In this document: positions 1-11,392 of the stretch, piece by piece
Layout of the letters: each line of letters starts with the position of its first letter
Numbering within the stretch: the stretch's first letter is position 1
NCBI GenBank assembly: GCA_023014365.1
Contig: JAEBUN010000052.1
Location: 124,001-188,000 of the forward strand
From: Lepiota brunneoincarnata
Taxonomy: Eukaryota; Basidiomycota; Agaricomycetes; Agaricales; Agaricaceae
DNA length: 64,000 nucleotides
Direction: 5' to 3'
The notes under the pieces: generated by a model
The model's database searches: none
What the model was told of the DNA's origin: nothing
Seen by the model: only the letters and a program-made list of their open reading frames with translations
Position numbers and translations under genes: made by a program

Positions 1-2032
1 TTCTGTCCCTTGTGACCAGACAGATCTTCGCATCGATGGACATAACGTTGGTCAGAAAGAAGGATGGCAGCATCGATACCTCTGATCTCAAAATATTCAT
101 GAAAGACATAGGAGTGTCAACGTGAGTGTACACGAGTCTCAACAGTGTGCATTGCCCTCAATATGGCGACCCAATCCAGACGCACAAACCCTGTTGATGC
201 CATCTACGGCGCTTTCCCTGCCCTCCTTTACTTCAACTCGACGATTGCGCGAGCCCTACTTGAGCCACTTCTCGAGCTGCAGAGCAACTCTCCATATGCG
301 GCTCCTGATCTGGGTATGTTTGAGAAGCTTATTTTCCTCTCCAAGAATAACATTATCCCAAGGGAATACTTATCCCAACGTATCCGGCAATTCTGGCGAC
401 ACACACACACTTGCTGTAGAGAGTGCGTTTTCATTATACTCATGTTGCATTTGGTGATGCTGAATTGGCGATAGGCTCTGGAAGCATGCTGATCATGGCC
501 TATGCTCATGCAGTCAAGTCAGGTGATGGGTCTCTCATATCTCGCTACGTGAGTGTCTTCCTGGACTTGTTCAACACATACGACTCAAGTCAAGTGTGTA
601 GTACTCCACCCTACAGCGATGGGCGGATTATCTGGTTTTGACATCACTCGATCCTCCATCCGATACTGCGACCATCGACGACCTTTCCGGCGTTAAAGCA
701 GCTAATCTGGCTAATCTGGCGCTCAAGGGTATTTTGGGTGTTTACTCGATGGCGAAAATCAATGAGGCTATGGGATCATCGAATACTTCTTACATGGTCG
801 GTCATATATCAAGCTTTGTCGACCGTGAACAGTGCTCTAAGCAGTTATTACCGTAGGGTCATGCCATGACACTCGCACAAAACTGGACACAGCTTGCCAT
901 GGCGGACACGCACATCAAGTCCGTCTTCGACCAGCCGAACTCGTGGGGCATGATGTACAACATATTCCCCGACATTTGGTTAGATTTCAATATAATTGAT
1001 GGTGCCGTATGTTTCAAGTCTCTCTTGCCTGTGCTATGCCCCCTATGAACACTCTCAACAGACCTTGACACGTCAAGCGCAGTTTTACGGGAATCAGAGC
1101 GGTCAGTCTCGAGCTTTGGAGAAGTGTACCTCCCCCAGCTAATGGCGCGATACACAGGCGTGAAATCAGTTCTTGGCTTAGGAAGCTTTAAAGAAGATAC
1201 TGTATACCCTTGTGAGCGGAACCATAAGAATCCCAAGCTACTCGTCGACTCATTTCCGGTTGAAGACTGGACACTTTTGACTGCAGCCACTATTCCCGAC
1301 AATCAGACCAATATTCGAAACCAGCTAATTGCCTCAATCCAGCAGCGCACATCCAAAAGTGGTGGGGGCATTTCTCTGCCCATGAGATATTCCGGTTCTA
1401 CTGGTGCTGCATCATTCGGAACTGCTGGAAGGTAAGCCGCCCCCAGCGTCCGGGGTTGTAAAAGTGCTGACGTCGATGCAAGCGCTATATTTGGTGCTGC
1501 GTATGGCTTGTTAGCCCTGAAGTGAGTGCGTTCCCTCAATACTACTTTGGCATCTCTGACAAAAATGCTTAGTCTACCAAATGTGGAAATCAGAGTCGAG
1601 ACCTTTTCGTTCTCGAACCCCAGCAAGGCGAAGAAAAACGTTGGCGCCATCGTAGGTGGTGTGATCGGTGGTCTTGCTGGCATCCTCATTGTAGCCTTTG
1701 GTTTTCTTTTCTGGAATCGGCGCAGAAGGGCAATGCAAGCGAAGGTACCCAGGGGTAGCATTCACACTCAGCCAAATCCCTTTGTTCTTCTTCCGTCTAC
1801 ACCAGAAGAAGTATCTTGGGCTGACGTATCCCCAATGCTAAACAAGCAGAGAGAAGCTCTTGGTCGCTTCGAGCAGTATCCAATGACCAACATGTCCGGA
1901 ATGCCGAGCTCCGGGAGCAGGAATTCCACTTCTGTCTCTGGAACCGAAGACCTTCGAGCTGAAGTCGCACAATTGAGGCGGGACCTGGAAGTTGTGCGTG
2001 ACCATGCGGACCCACCCCCTGGATACACTTGA
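1..2032 (+). CDS. Glutaminase-A-like secreted/membrane-anchored enzyme, copy A (5' end outside window)
   Basis: This is the 3' two thirds of a gene of the fungal glutaminase A (GtaA) family, extracellular enzymes associated with hydrolysis of glutamine to glutamate. Exons deduced by splice phase and by comparison with copy B (17,146-20,537) are 3-121, 180-313, 363-422, 475-548, 602-796, 857-1006, 1062-1101, 1158-1431, 1483-1521 and 1573-2032. All junctions keep frame. Family landmarks include VTRQIF, FPALLYFN, SSGSMLIM, STLQRWADYL, NLALKGILGV and WGMMYNIFPDIW of the six-hairpin region. After the enzyme domain come a Gly-rich transmembrane helix (NVGAIVGGVIGGLAGILIVA), an RRRR stop-transfer cluster and a tail of about 100 residues. 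Window base 1 matches about base 18,508 of copy B. No disabling change is visible, so it is probably functional. The exact boundary after 1101 is the least certain. Confidence 0.8.
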
Positions 2033-2122
2033 TACACCTTGTTAATTTCATTACTGTATCACTATTGCTATTGTCACCCTCTTGCACTGGGGGATCTAGA
2101 GAACATAACATACCAATTATAA

Positions 2123-2224
2123 CTAACTGACATCCCCAAGGGATGGGTGTACATAACAGGTATATCCTTATATATCACAATTTGTTACTAACTATTATTA
2201 CGTGTTCTGTCACTTTGTCTAACA
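2123..2224. repeat. Fragment of the LTR-B retroelement terminus
   Basis: About 100 bases match, in reverse orientation, the left part of the solo LTR at 56,797-57,837. They share the segment gacatccccaagggatgggt, the following gtacataaca, a TATATATCA stretch, and end in taaca like that LTR. Only one end of the LTR remains; the rest is missing or diverged. It lies directly downstream of glutaminase copy A. Confidence 0.6.
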
Positions 2225-2779
2225 CTTTGACCATAATCAGGAAGCACAAACAAAAATCCAATGTCTGTAATGTGATATGATTTACGGCACAGATCATGCA
2301 ACCAACTGTCACATGGATGCAATATTAGGTTGAATGCCATTGTGTTACCTGGCCTGGGGATCAAAATCCCCCCCCCATAGCGGCCATAGTTCGGCTCCAT
2401 CTGTGGCTTCCTGATTCTTTTCATTCATGCCCCAGTCCAATTCACACAGACCACTTACCCTGCTGATGTCCCAGCCTCATGCCAGTGAAGCCGTCGAGCC
2501 GGAATGGGTCCAAAATGATGTAGTGTGTCAAAGTGAACAACTTGCTGTTATCAAAGCTGTGTTGAGTTGGCGCTTGGTTAGTTCAATTCGTGATGCCGAG
2601 GGTGACGAACCACTGTGAGGGCGTTGATCCGCCACACTACAACTAGTACAACTTAACAGCATTGAACGATAAGGACTTCTTTAAAAATGCTTGGGTTTCC
2701 CGGGCAAGTGCTACCACGTCAGAGGATTTACCCCAACCCATAGCTTTATTCGACTTCATTCAGAGATTCGACGGACTCC
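2225..2779. other. Intergenic, no gene recognised
   Basis: No convincing coding sequence or repeat is seen here. The stretch separates glutaminase copy A and the LTR-B fragment from the FunK1 kinase, and its last part presumably holds the kinase promoter. A short C tract lies near 2,371-2,379. Confidence 0.4.
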
Positions 2780-5041
2780 ATGATTCTCTATGACCGCATA
2801 TACGACTGGGAAGAGCCATCTTCATCGCAAATGGAGGTTGATCCTGATCTCCATTGGGTTGGCCCCTTTCCAGTTCACAGGTTCATGGACGAATTTCTTC
2901 CTTTGCCCCAAGGCCAAGGGGAGAGTCTGCCTTCAGGGCCACCAGAGGACTACCTTTCCGATGTCCCTGATGCAGACTCGGGGGCGAAGATGTATGACGT
3001 ACTCGTAAGCCGACGACACGAGACACTTTGATACACCTAGTACCTAACTCCTTGAAGGTACAGCTCTTGAACGATCCTGAAAATGGTCCATTCCATGCCC
3101 ACCCGACTAATAAACATCTTATCCTTGTCAATACATCTCAAGATACCGATCCTGGATCCCCCAACCCCAAATCGGAGACGCAGGGACCCGATATCTCTAC
3201 CATCGAGCAAGGCGAAGTACCTTCTTTCTATAACCAGCTACTTCCCTTTGAGCTCAAGCCCGGGGACCTCGATCCCTTCCGTGACCCGGCACCAGGTCTC
3301 ACTAAAGAAGCGCATCGCGACCACGAATTTCAGCGCGTGACGCGTGGAGCAGTGGAAATCCAGCGACGGATTGCAGCAGTTTTTACCGAGATGTTTACAC
3401 GTCGGTTTAGGACACACGCTTTTTCGGTGTTTATGAACGACAGCAAGGCACGTTTTTTCCGTGCTGACCACTGTGCCATTCTCGTTAGCGAGGCTTTCGA
3501 ATATCGCGCCCGGCCGGATGTGTTGTGGAATTTTCTCGCTCGCTTTGCTCGCCTTGGGGAAGCTCAGCGAGGTATCGATATCACTGTTCGCGAAGCTACC
3601 CCAGACGAGCATCAGTGTGGCTTGAAAGGGTTTGAAAAGCTCCCAACCAAACTTGAACACCGGGAAGGGATGCATTGGTTGGCCATTCAAATACCCGACG
3701 ATATCGGCCAAGGCGTGACACGCACGGTTATCGCAAGAGAACCAACAAGGAACCCTGGAGAATTAATTGGCCGTTTCGCACGTACTTTGCCCGTCTATGA
3801 CCCGAGCGAGGACAAACTCTTCTTCTTGAAGGATGGTTGGCGAGACGAATCATTGGGGATGGTGAACGAACCCGACCTTCTTAGAGAATTAGAGGCCGCA
3901 GGAGTGCCCCATATCCCCCATTTCGAGGCTGGGGGGGATCTGTCGGGGGAAAACGAAGCAACAAGATCGTATGAATTCAGGGACGAGTTCGGGGCAACAG
4001 GTCATCTATCCGATTTGATACCTCGTCAACACTATCGTTTTATGGAAGATCTGGTGAACGAACGCCTTGAAGCTTTCAAAACGCCCAGACACCTTATCCA
4101 GCTTTTGAGAGATGCTTTCGAAGGCACGCCTGACCTGCTCTTTCCACTTTCCACCCTAGCCACACGCTAACCTTTATCTTAGCTCATGATCAGGCTTATA
4201 AGAAGTGTGGAGTGCTCCATCGCGATATAAGCGACACGAATATCATGATCGGACAGGATGGACGTGGGGTTCTTGTCGATTGGGAAGTCTCCTGGAGGGT
4301 TGGCAAACCTGGCGAGCGACGGCCCGAGATCCCTCCAGGGGTCCCAGTCAAGAGATATTTAAACCACACGGTAAGTCGTAGCCCTTGGTGACAGGGACCA
4401 TGGCTTGATCAGTTTTGTAGGGGACGTGGTTTTTCATGTCAACTCACCTTCTCCAGCAGCATTACAAGCAACATACAATCCAGGATGACATGGAGTCATT
4501 CTTCTGGGTCCTGCTTTACGTTGGCTTATACGACCTCCGCCACAACCAAGAGGAAGAAACAAACCACATTATAAAGGAGGTCCTCACTGAAGTACGCCCT
4601 GTCGATAGTGGATACCTCGGAGGATATCGGAAGTGGTTCTTAATCAAAGGGGTCGGCTTTCTCAGGAGAGGGTTCGCTTTCATCGATAACAAGCCCCTCT
4701 CAACTCTTTTTGAAAATCTCCGGAAGGCGCTCCTCCAGTATCATCAGTGGATTGATGCTCAATATGATGAATTACCCCCTGCGACCTTCTCGGATACTAT
4801 TCTGTATCATATGCCGCCAGATCTTGCAATTCGCACACACGACCATATCCGCCAACTCCTTGATAACGCCCTCGAAGCCAGTGACTGGCCAGACAACCGC
4901 AAACGTGTAAAGGGAGCCAAGAAATCCAAGTCACATCCTACTCCTGCATCCGCTCGGAAACGTCCGGGATGTGAAGACGATAATCGAGAAGGAAAGCGTC
5001 GAAAGACTTCCGATGCTGCTGAATGTCAGATAGGAGATTAA
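2780..5041 (+). CDS. FunK1-type fungal protein kinase
   Basis: This is a FunK1-family kinase, a group expanded in mushrooms and their relatives; the substrate is unknown. The four-exon model is 2780-3004, 3058-4123, 4183-4370 and 4421-5041, giving 699 residues with all phases consistent. The N-terminal WVGPFPV...FLP motif precedes the FunK1 module. The family block THAFSV...ARFFRADHCAILVSEAF starts near residue 194. The catalytic loop is HRDISDTNI (Asp445, Asn450), and the metal-binding motif is DWE (463-465) where ordinary kinases have DFG, as is usual in this family. GTW.FMS and DDMESFFWVLLY follow. The C-terminus is basic (ARKRPG, GKRRK), suggesting nuclear entry. Intron 2 uses a GC donor at 4124; reading on without splicing would hit a stop at 4168-4170. 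The start at 2780 is the first Met of an open frame and is somewhat uncertain. Confidence 0.85.
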
Positions 5042-6597
5042 ATCGTTTCTAGTCCAAAACATAATAATAGATTGGTTGGTCACTCTAGGATGTAGTTAAC
5101 CTAAGGGTGTCCGTGATGTGCTATCCAGAATCAAAAAAATACACGAAACCACCTGTATCACCCTGATTCTCGACCCAGTTCTAATACTTCCTCCGGGCGC
5201 TCCTCATACACATGAGTTTAACCATGCATTGGAAATTCTGCTTGCCGAAACGGTCCTGACAAACCCTGCATGGTATTACTGGGAAAGCGAGCCTTGCGGG
5301 AAAGGCTGGGATAGATAGGCAGTGGCCTAGCCCGACGAGCCCCCTCGCGTGGTGCTGGGAAAACGAGCCTTTAGACGTTGGAAGAAATGACAAAAGCAGG
5401 CATTTAGGGGGTCGGGAAGATCGAGTGTGGTAGCAGCAGGATGGGGGAGACACTGAAGCTTCGTCTGATGCAGAGCATAGGCAACAATGTTTGCATGGAA
5501 GTCAAGGGATTTTGGGACCTCCGGGGGACAGGGGTGGTGGGAACAAGGCGGTGCATGCCGAATTGCGAGCAGCTGCTGTTGTCGTTGTGTAGCAAAATTG
5601 GTCGTCCATGAAGCAAGCCACTGGTCGAGGGGGGTCCCGGGACGTACACGTACAGCAGCAGAGTCTTCCTTGGAGGCTAGGGATCCTAGCAAGAGAAAAA
5701 GAGCGAGGAATGGGGGCGGCAACGATTTTTTATCCATCATCATTGGCGGTGGTGACGTGGCGACAGCTGCGGAACGTGCAGTGCAGTTTTAGGAGCAACA
5801 GGGAGAGCGCGCACGCATGCATGAAAGAGCTCCGGGGCGCAGGTTTCGAGTTGAGAGGGGGGGGGGGGGGGCGTTGCAACTGTACGGCACCTGCAGGACG
5901 TTCCCCATTAGAATACAACCCCGGGCTGGCGTATGAGTGCGATGGCGGAACGACTGGGTAGGGTAGGAGCAAGGGCTTGTGTCGTCATCGAATTTGCGAG
6001 ACCCCCCAGCGAGAGTGCAGGAAGGTAGAGGGCAGCAGCGAGCGCAGCAGAGGGACAAGGAGAAGGGGATCGTTGCATGGGAGTACGCGGTGGGGCCACA
6101 GCATGTGAATCATCGGGACTAACCAACTAACCAGAGGGAGGAGAGAAAATATTGAGAGTCTGCTAACCGGCCAGAATGGGCCGAGCAAGCAGAGTTAGGT
6201 CATAGCCACTGCGCTTGTTTGTCCCTGCACCACCACCACCACCGCAGTGGCGACTGACCATCACTCCCCGCTCCCTCGTTTTCTCGCCCACCCGCCGCAC
6301 CCCGAGCTGCACAGTGTGTCTGCGTAGACCCGCGTTTGGCAGCCGAGAGAGCCGCGACCCACCCATCCGCGGTCCCTCTCGGGCCTGTGAAGCACGCTGC
6401 CAGGCAGGAAAGCCCCTACTAGACTTTCGCCCATCACGCCGACATCTTTGAGCTGCCGCGCACTCGGTCTCATGTACCTTAATGATAGCCCACAAATTGT
6501 ATATATGCTCATTAGCGGTGACGACGCGACAAGCAAAGACCAGGAACAGTGTTATGGCCCACAACAATATCATCTAAATACGGCAGGATATCACGTC
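5042..6597. other. Gene-free stretch, GC-richer, with a G15 tract
   Basis: Open frames here overlap on both strands and show no family signature or convincing splice structure. A run of 15 G lies at 5,857-5,871, and short CAC/ACC repeats occur near 6,228-6,245. I see no RNA gene or recognisable element. Confidence 0.4.
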
Positions 6598-6858
6598 CTA
6601 ATCCTTGCGACCTGTTGTCTGTTTGGCCTGAGAGCCAGCTTGTGCCTGTTTGGCCCGAGAGCGAGCTCTTGTCTGTTTGGCCGGAGAGCCAGCTTGTGTG
6701 CCCTTCGGTGCCGCCTTACGTCGTTCCGCTCTGTGATACTTAGCCAACTGTAGTGCACGTTGGTTCTGTTCCGCTGACAGCTTTATCTTCGTCTGTCTTT
6801 CTCTACGTTTCTCCTGCTCCGCCATCTTTCGACGTTGCCACTCCGTCACATCCTGCAT
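6598..6858 (-). CDS. Hypothetical 86-residue Lys/Arg/Gln/Ala-rich protein
   Basis: A single open frame begins with ATG and encodes a highly charged helix (WQRRKMAEQEKRRERQTK) that should form a coiled coil. It is followed by three tandem units of the type AKQTRARSR / AKQAQAGSQ / AKQT, which come from a roughly 30-bp minisatellite (CTGTTTGGCC core) at about 6,618-6,695. I recognise no family. The biased composition could be coding or could simply reflect the minisatellite. No intron or neighbouring partner supports it, so it may be a decayed transposon ORF. Confidence 0.3.
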   Translation of the reverse strand: MQDVTEWQRRKMAEQEKRRERQTKIKLSAEQNQRALQLAKYHRAERRKAAPKGTQAGSPAKQTRARSRAKQAQAGSQAKQTTGRKD

Positions 6859-9696
6859 ATTGCTGCCTGCGTACCATCACGCTGTTATTGGAGGTAGCTG
6901 GAAGTAGAGTTCCTCTGCGCGCACCACTATCCATTGCCCTGCTGTTGGTGTCCAATCAATAAATGAGAGGGAACATGATTTAGTCATATACACAAATGCC
7001 TTGATGCCGAATCACGTACAAACAGGGTGTAGATTGCTAGAATACGAGTATCCGTTCTACAGGCATTGTAAGTGACAATCATATGAGAAAAGGTAACATA
7101 GGCTACTCACAGCCTCAGAGACTCGTATGTGCGAGAACTGAGGCTGCAGGTACTTCGAGCTACGTTATTTAAGGTAAAATATTAATGAGCGAGTAATTGT
7201 CCTGGTATTCTAGCTACCGTTTACATGGAGATCGAGAAGAAAAAAAATCGGGAGCCGAAACACCGGGAGGTGGGTCCAAGTAGTCAACCCTTATCCCCCC
7301 CGGCATTCCGTGAAACTCGTGACGGGTTTGCATTTCTAATATAGATGGTCTTTAAATCGTTTCAGAAGCGAAGGGAGCGGTGGATACGAACTTCGTATGA
7401 TACTAGGCAGCTGCTTCTGTGTCGGGCTCGCAAACGCGTGCCGAGTTCCGATCTCCGTTTCGCTGGCGTTCCTTTCGCGCCCTCCGCTTTTGCCCTCTAT
7501 CCCGCGCTCCATTCCTTTTGCACGGTCTCTACCGTTTTTGTATCTTTTATGCTATGCCCTTACCGTTCTCCTCTGCCCGTACACTATTGCTATTGTGCTT
7601 ATTGTCTACGTACAAGCGCGTGTATCGTAGTATTAGATAAATAGTCTCTCGCTTGTAGTCGCACTTCAGCTCTCGCGTCGAGACTGAAGTGAGTATTCTA
7701 CCAATACCTTTAATTACTGTACTGACTACTTTGTAGTATATCTTATATTGTTCTACAGGTAAATAGTCAGCTCTCGCGTCGAGACTGAATATATCTTATA
7801 TTGTTCTACATTCTGATGGACTACTTATATAGACATCATCTATCGGTGGGTCCGAGGGAATTATGACTGACAATACCCTCCAGCCTGAAAATGATATCCT
7901 ACCCCATTGGTTTGTCCGGCATTGTTCATCTCGACCGCTATCAGATTCTGATGATCCTTAAGTCAGAGACCCTGTGTCTCAATTGGGCTATAATTCTGAA
8001 GAGCACCCAGATCCTGGGCAACATCCTCCCCCCCTCCATCTTCCCAACCATGACGTGGCTTCTTGCCCCCTTTTCGACGCGCAATGACTCATTTACTCTG
8101 TATCCAACCATTTGGAACTGAATAGCATACTGCTTATTTTGCGCTCCAAAGCCTTCATTCGGTTCTATGAATCCCCTCTCCCAGGGACATCAACACTCAC
8201 GTCAACAAATTTCCAAAGACGCCCACCCTTTAGCCTTGCTTTAAACTCTGATGCATACGTTCAGTTTACATGTTGCCCCCAAATCCGCTATAGCCGCTCA
8301 CTTCAACTTTTGTTTGAGAGGCTTCGGACCCGGGGCATCGCCAAAAAAGTCTTCTTGCATAGCTTGGTCTTTATTCACTCGAGAGTCGAATCATGATGTA
8401 CTTGGGAAAGGGTTGGGAGATTCGCCCAGATGGTGCCATCTAGCTCAATTGTGGGATGCCCCTCAAATTTGAAATTCGCCTTTGGCATCTTGCCATTGCC
8501 CCTTCTGGGATCAATCGGGACTTCAGATTTTCTCAAACTGTCTGTGACTGCCTGTTACTAATGTCCGCCTCATCGCTCGATTTCACATTTAATTAATTCG
8601 TGAATCAAACCATCCTGCTGGCATGGCTGGGAAACAATATTGCTACCAAATGATAGGGAACCGAAGACGTCATCCAGGGTATAGATCACACGCTGCCCAG
8701 ACGATACTACGAAGCTGCTTTGTGACCAGAAACTCCATCATTAGAAATTTTCTTACTCTGCCCAACGCCCAAAATGGAGAGAGTCAAATAGGTCCTGTTG
8801 TGTATCCTTCACTCATTCTCGCTAATGAAGGGAAAACTCCGAAGGCTTTCGGTGGGTCTCTTGCATATCGCCACATTTCGCCTGACTAGTACACTCGGGG
8901 CCCCGTGTCCGTTTGAGCTAATTCTCTGAACCTCCCTCACGACACAGCTCCCATCATCTTGTGACCTTAATTGATGGGCATCTAATCCATATCTTTTTCC
9001 ATCCCTCTATCAGCCTTTATCTTTAGAAATGGCGGATCGAAAATCACCTATAAGGAAGCTAGTCTATTCGGGTCATACACAACCGGAATCTAGAAGGCAG
9101 GTCTTCCCACCCGGCCTCTCAAATACCTACAGGCCAACCAATGTATAACCAGGAGAACATTGTCCCAGGGCAGTAAGCCAAACCGATGCAGGTTGAACAT
9201 CCAAGCTAACCGGATTCTGATAGGACTGGGTTGGTGGGGGGCATATCATGGCCCCCAGCACAAAAAATTACTCTTATTCGAGTACCTTCCCACCGACACC
9301 ATCTTTCAACAGTCCTCAGATACTCTTGCAACCCAAACCAAGCCATTGATCTACCTATGCAGAAAGGAGCGTATCTGCAAGTCTGCAATTATCTGCTTGA
9401 ATCCTTTGGTAGCTCATGAATGCGGCTAGGCTGCAACCATGTAGCCATGACACTAGTTGTTCTTGCAACCCAACAGGTTAGCATGAATATTAATATTCAA
9501 TTGCAAAATGGCACCCCTTATATCTCAAGGTTGAGGGCACTCATGCCCGACCTAGAGCCTTTCAGCCTGCATCCTTGCTGGGTAACACCAAAGACTGTTT
9601 ATGGGCAGCAGTTCTCATTTGCTCTGGTGGGAGGCTGTCAGTGAATTGAGATCAATTATCCACAAGCACAGCTTTTATGATCATTCTCCTAATCTG
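6859..9696. other. Gene-free stretch left of the KH LTR element
   Basis: Only short unrelated open frames are seen. The stretch includes a small internal duplication (7,666-7,810) and a pyrimidine-rich segment near 7,470-7,620. It is probably decayed repeat DNA; no coding family could be identified on either strand. Confidence 0.4.
7666..7810. repeat. Short imperfect direct duplication
   Basis: Two exact words recur in the same order. tcagctctcgcgtcgagact starts at 7,666 and at 7,767. tatatcttatattgttctac starts at 7,737 and at 7,790. The second unit lacks the spacer of about 50 bases found in the first, so this is a local duplication followed by a deletion. Confidence 0.7.
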
Positions 9697-9701
9697 CCAA
9701 A

Positions 9702-10040
9702 TGTTAGGGGAAGTAAGGCACCGGAACCAAGTTGATATTCAGGTGGCGATTACAATCGCCACCCACGCTATATATGTACATAGTGGTCTGCGCACAGACC
9801 GGGTAACCAGACACTACGATAGCTACCAGTAATAACGTACGCAAACAATAGACAAGCAACTAATAATAGAAGTCGCCCGCAGATCGGGTTCGGGGATGGG
9901 GGTGGCCGAAGGCCGAGACCGGGCTCGGGCATCGGGCATCGGCTAAGAAGGCCGAGCCCAGACGTCCAACCACAGGTCCCTAGAAGTACCTTGCGTAAGG
10001 GGGGGCGCAATGCAAAGCACACGACGCCAGTCCCCTTACA
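9702..10040 (-). repeat. 3' LTR of the KH element (left copy)
   Basis: This 339-bp repeat matches 11,320-11,658 with no difference found by eye. On the minus strand this is the downstream LTR, immediately preceded by the polypurine tract. It carries the same TATATA box, hairpin (9,742-9,763) and ten-base PBS-complementary word (9,735-9,744) as the other copy. Confidence 0.9.
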
Positions 10041-10053
10041 CCAGCCCCCTCTT
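10041..10053 (-). promoter_or_regulatory. Putative polypurine tract (plus-strand primer)
   Basis: On the minus strand AAGAGGGGGCTGG ends exactly at the start of the 3' LTR. This is where an LTR element keeps the purine tract that primes second-strand synthesis. It sets the orientation of the element as minus, in agreement with the ORF. Confidence 0.6.
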
Positions 10054-10088
10054 AAGAGTCGACGACCCGGCGACTTGGTTCCTTTGTC

Positions 10089-11240
10089 CTAAAAAGCGCG
10101 AGCCCAGCGGCCATCCGCTAGCCGAATGATAGACCCATCCACCACAAGGGAACGGGCCATATCAAGACGGTCGGCAGGGGCAGTAGGCATAACCCCCCGG
10201 CCCCAGGTCGAGAGGACACTGTTGACCTCCATCGGGGTCAAGGCCGGGGTAGGGGTGGCGCTTCCCATTCGGACTGATGGGACTCCGGGAGTAGACATGC
10301 CGGAGGGGGTAGAGATGGGCATAGGGGAGCCGCGCGACGGTTGCCGAGAAACCGCGGGCGAACGGGTAGGGGTAGGAGTAGATGCGGCCGTACGCATAGT
10401 TGTCGACGGGACGCCGGCCGGGGTAGCGATGTGAGGGGGAGTGGGTGCGACTGAAGAGGCCTGCGAGGAGGACCGCGCACCCGGATGCGCCCAGTCTGGG
10501 ACTGGGGTGGCAGAGCCGGGGGCAACGGGGTCCGTACGGGCCGGAGCAGGAGCCTGGGCTGCTCCAGGAGCAGACGGTCCGGGGGCCGCCAAGGCGGGGC
10601 CGGAAACCGCTGTGGTCTTCTCCTTCTTTGTCTTGGGAAGATGGACGCGCTTGCGCGCAATCCGCTTACCTAATACCACAAGGGCATCACCGAGTTGCTG
10701 CTCGGTCCCCCTAATAGAGACATGGCGCTCGTCGGCACCATCCGTGGCCACTGAATAGACACGGAGGTGAGCGCCGCTAATGTCTGCGACCTGTTTAAGG
10801 CCGCGGCCGCCGCGACCAATCACGTGACCACTCAAGCCGTCGGCGATGACGAGAGTGGTCTGATAGCGATCGGCCTGGTCTTCCTGCGGGTAGTAGGCCG
10901 AGAGCGGGAGGGCGGTAGATGTGCCTTTTACCGAGGGGCGAGTGGGGCCCGGGCAGTTAGGAGTGCGTGGGGCGCCGGCAGAAACCTGCGAGCGACCCTT
11001 TCGGGTAGTGGCCGTTTGAATGACGGCTGGAGAAGGACCGGCGGCAGCCATCGAGGGACGTTCCTCGAGGGTGCGCAGGCGGGACGAGAGCGAACCGATC
11101 GAGCGGTTAAGCTCGCCGATCCGGGCCAATAAGGCCTGAGTGTCCTCACCTGAACGCGAGGGTCCTGCCGAGGCAGGGGCTGTGGTCGGTAGTGTGGGCG
11201 CAGTTGCTTTCTGCTTGCCTGAGGACTTTCGGCGAGGCAT
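10089..11240 (-). CDS. KH-domain, coiled-coil protein of the LTR element (gag-like by position)
   Basis: The ORF has 383 residues and starts 79 nt inside the 5' LTR. Residues about 34-62 form a short coiled coil (QALLARIGELNRS). Residues about 126-195 match a KH RNA-binding fold, with the GxxG loop as VIGRGG (G142-G145) followed by a helix and the strand HLRVYSV, and then a basic segment (KRIARKRVHLPKTKKEK). The rest, about 200-360, is Pro/Ala/Thr/Ser-rich and probably disordered. Position, oligomerisation segment and nucleic-acid-binding module are those expected of a gag, but I see no CCHC knuckle and no known gag domain. I infer that the protein packages the element RNA. A captured host KH gene is the alternative. 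I do not know a named family with this layout. Confidence 0.75.
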   Translation of the reverse strand: MPRRKSSGKQKATAPTLPTTAPASAGPSRSGEDTQALLARIGELNRSIGSLSSRLRTLEERPSMAAAGPSPAVIQTATTRKGRSQVSAGAPRTPNCPGPTRPSVKGTSTALPLSAYYPQEDQADRYQTTLVIADGLSGHVIGRGGRGLKQVADISGAHLRVYSVATDGADERHVSIRGTEQQLGDALVVLGKRIARKRVHLPKTKKEKTTAVSGPALAAPGPSAPGAAQAPAPARTDPVAPGSATPVPDWAHPGARSSSQASSVAPTPPHIATPAGVPSTTMRTAASTPTPTRSPAVSRQPSRGSPMPISTPSGMSTPGVPSVRMGSATPTPALTPMEVNSVLSTWGRGVMPTAPADRLDMARSLVVDGSIIRLADGRWARAF

Positions 11241-11307
11241 ACTGGCGATAGGGCTGGGGACAGGGTAGATGGGGTGCAGAGAGCTAGGGTGGCAAGTCCG
11301 CGTAGAG

Positions 11308-11317
11308 ACCTGAATAT
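11308..11317 (-). promoter_or_regulatory. Primer-binding site, self-priming type
   Basis: Ten bases (minus strand ATATTCAGGT) begin 2 nt after the 5' LTR. They are exactly complementary to ACCTGAATAT inside the LTR (11,353-11,362 on the plus map), which begins about 30 nt after the TATA box. In Tf1/sushi retrotransposons the transcript 5' end folds back on such a site and primes reverse transcription. No TGG, the usual start of a tRNA-primed site, is present. Confidence 0.7.
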
Positions 11318-11359
11318 TCTGTTAGGGGAAGTAAGGCACCGGAACCAAGTTGATATTCA

Positions 11360-11381
11360 GGTGGCGATTACAATCGCCACC
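11360..11381. promoter_or_regulatory. Perfect 10-bp hairpin at the predicted transcript start
   Basis: ggtggcgatt is followed by a two-base spacer and aatcgccacc, a perfect inverted repeat. It sits between TATATA and the predicted start and overlaps the first bases of the PBS-complementary word. It could be a protein-binding palindrome or an RNA stem at the 5' end. The role is unknown. Confidence 0.6.
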
Positions 11382-11386
11382 CACGC

Positions 11387-11392
11387 TATATA
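11387..11392 (-). promoter_or_regulatory. TATA box of the KH element LTR
   Basis: TATATA on the minus strand lies 30 nt upstream of the A that begins ACCTGAATAT. The same box occurs in the left LTR. Confidence 0.55.

Noticed and set aside
9768..10022. Identical minus-strand ORFs in the two LTRs (MCFALRPPLRKVLLG...) as proteins
   Set aside because: They lie wholly within the 339-bp LTRs, upstream of or across the promoter, with no sign of coding selection; they are chance frames.
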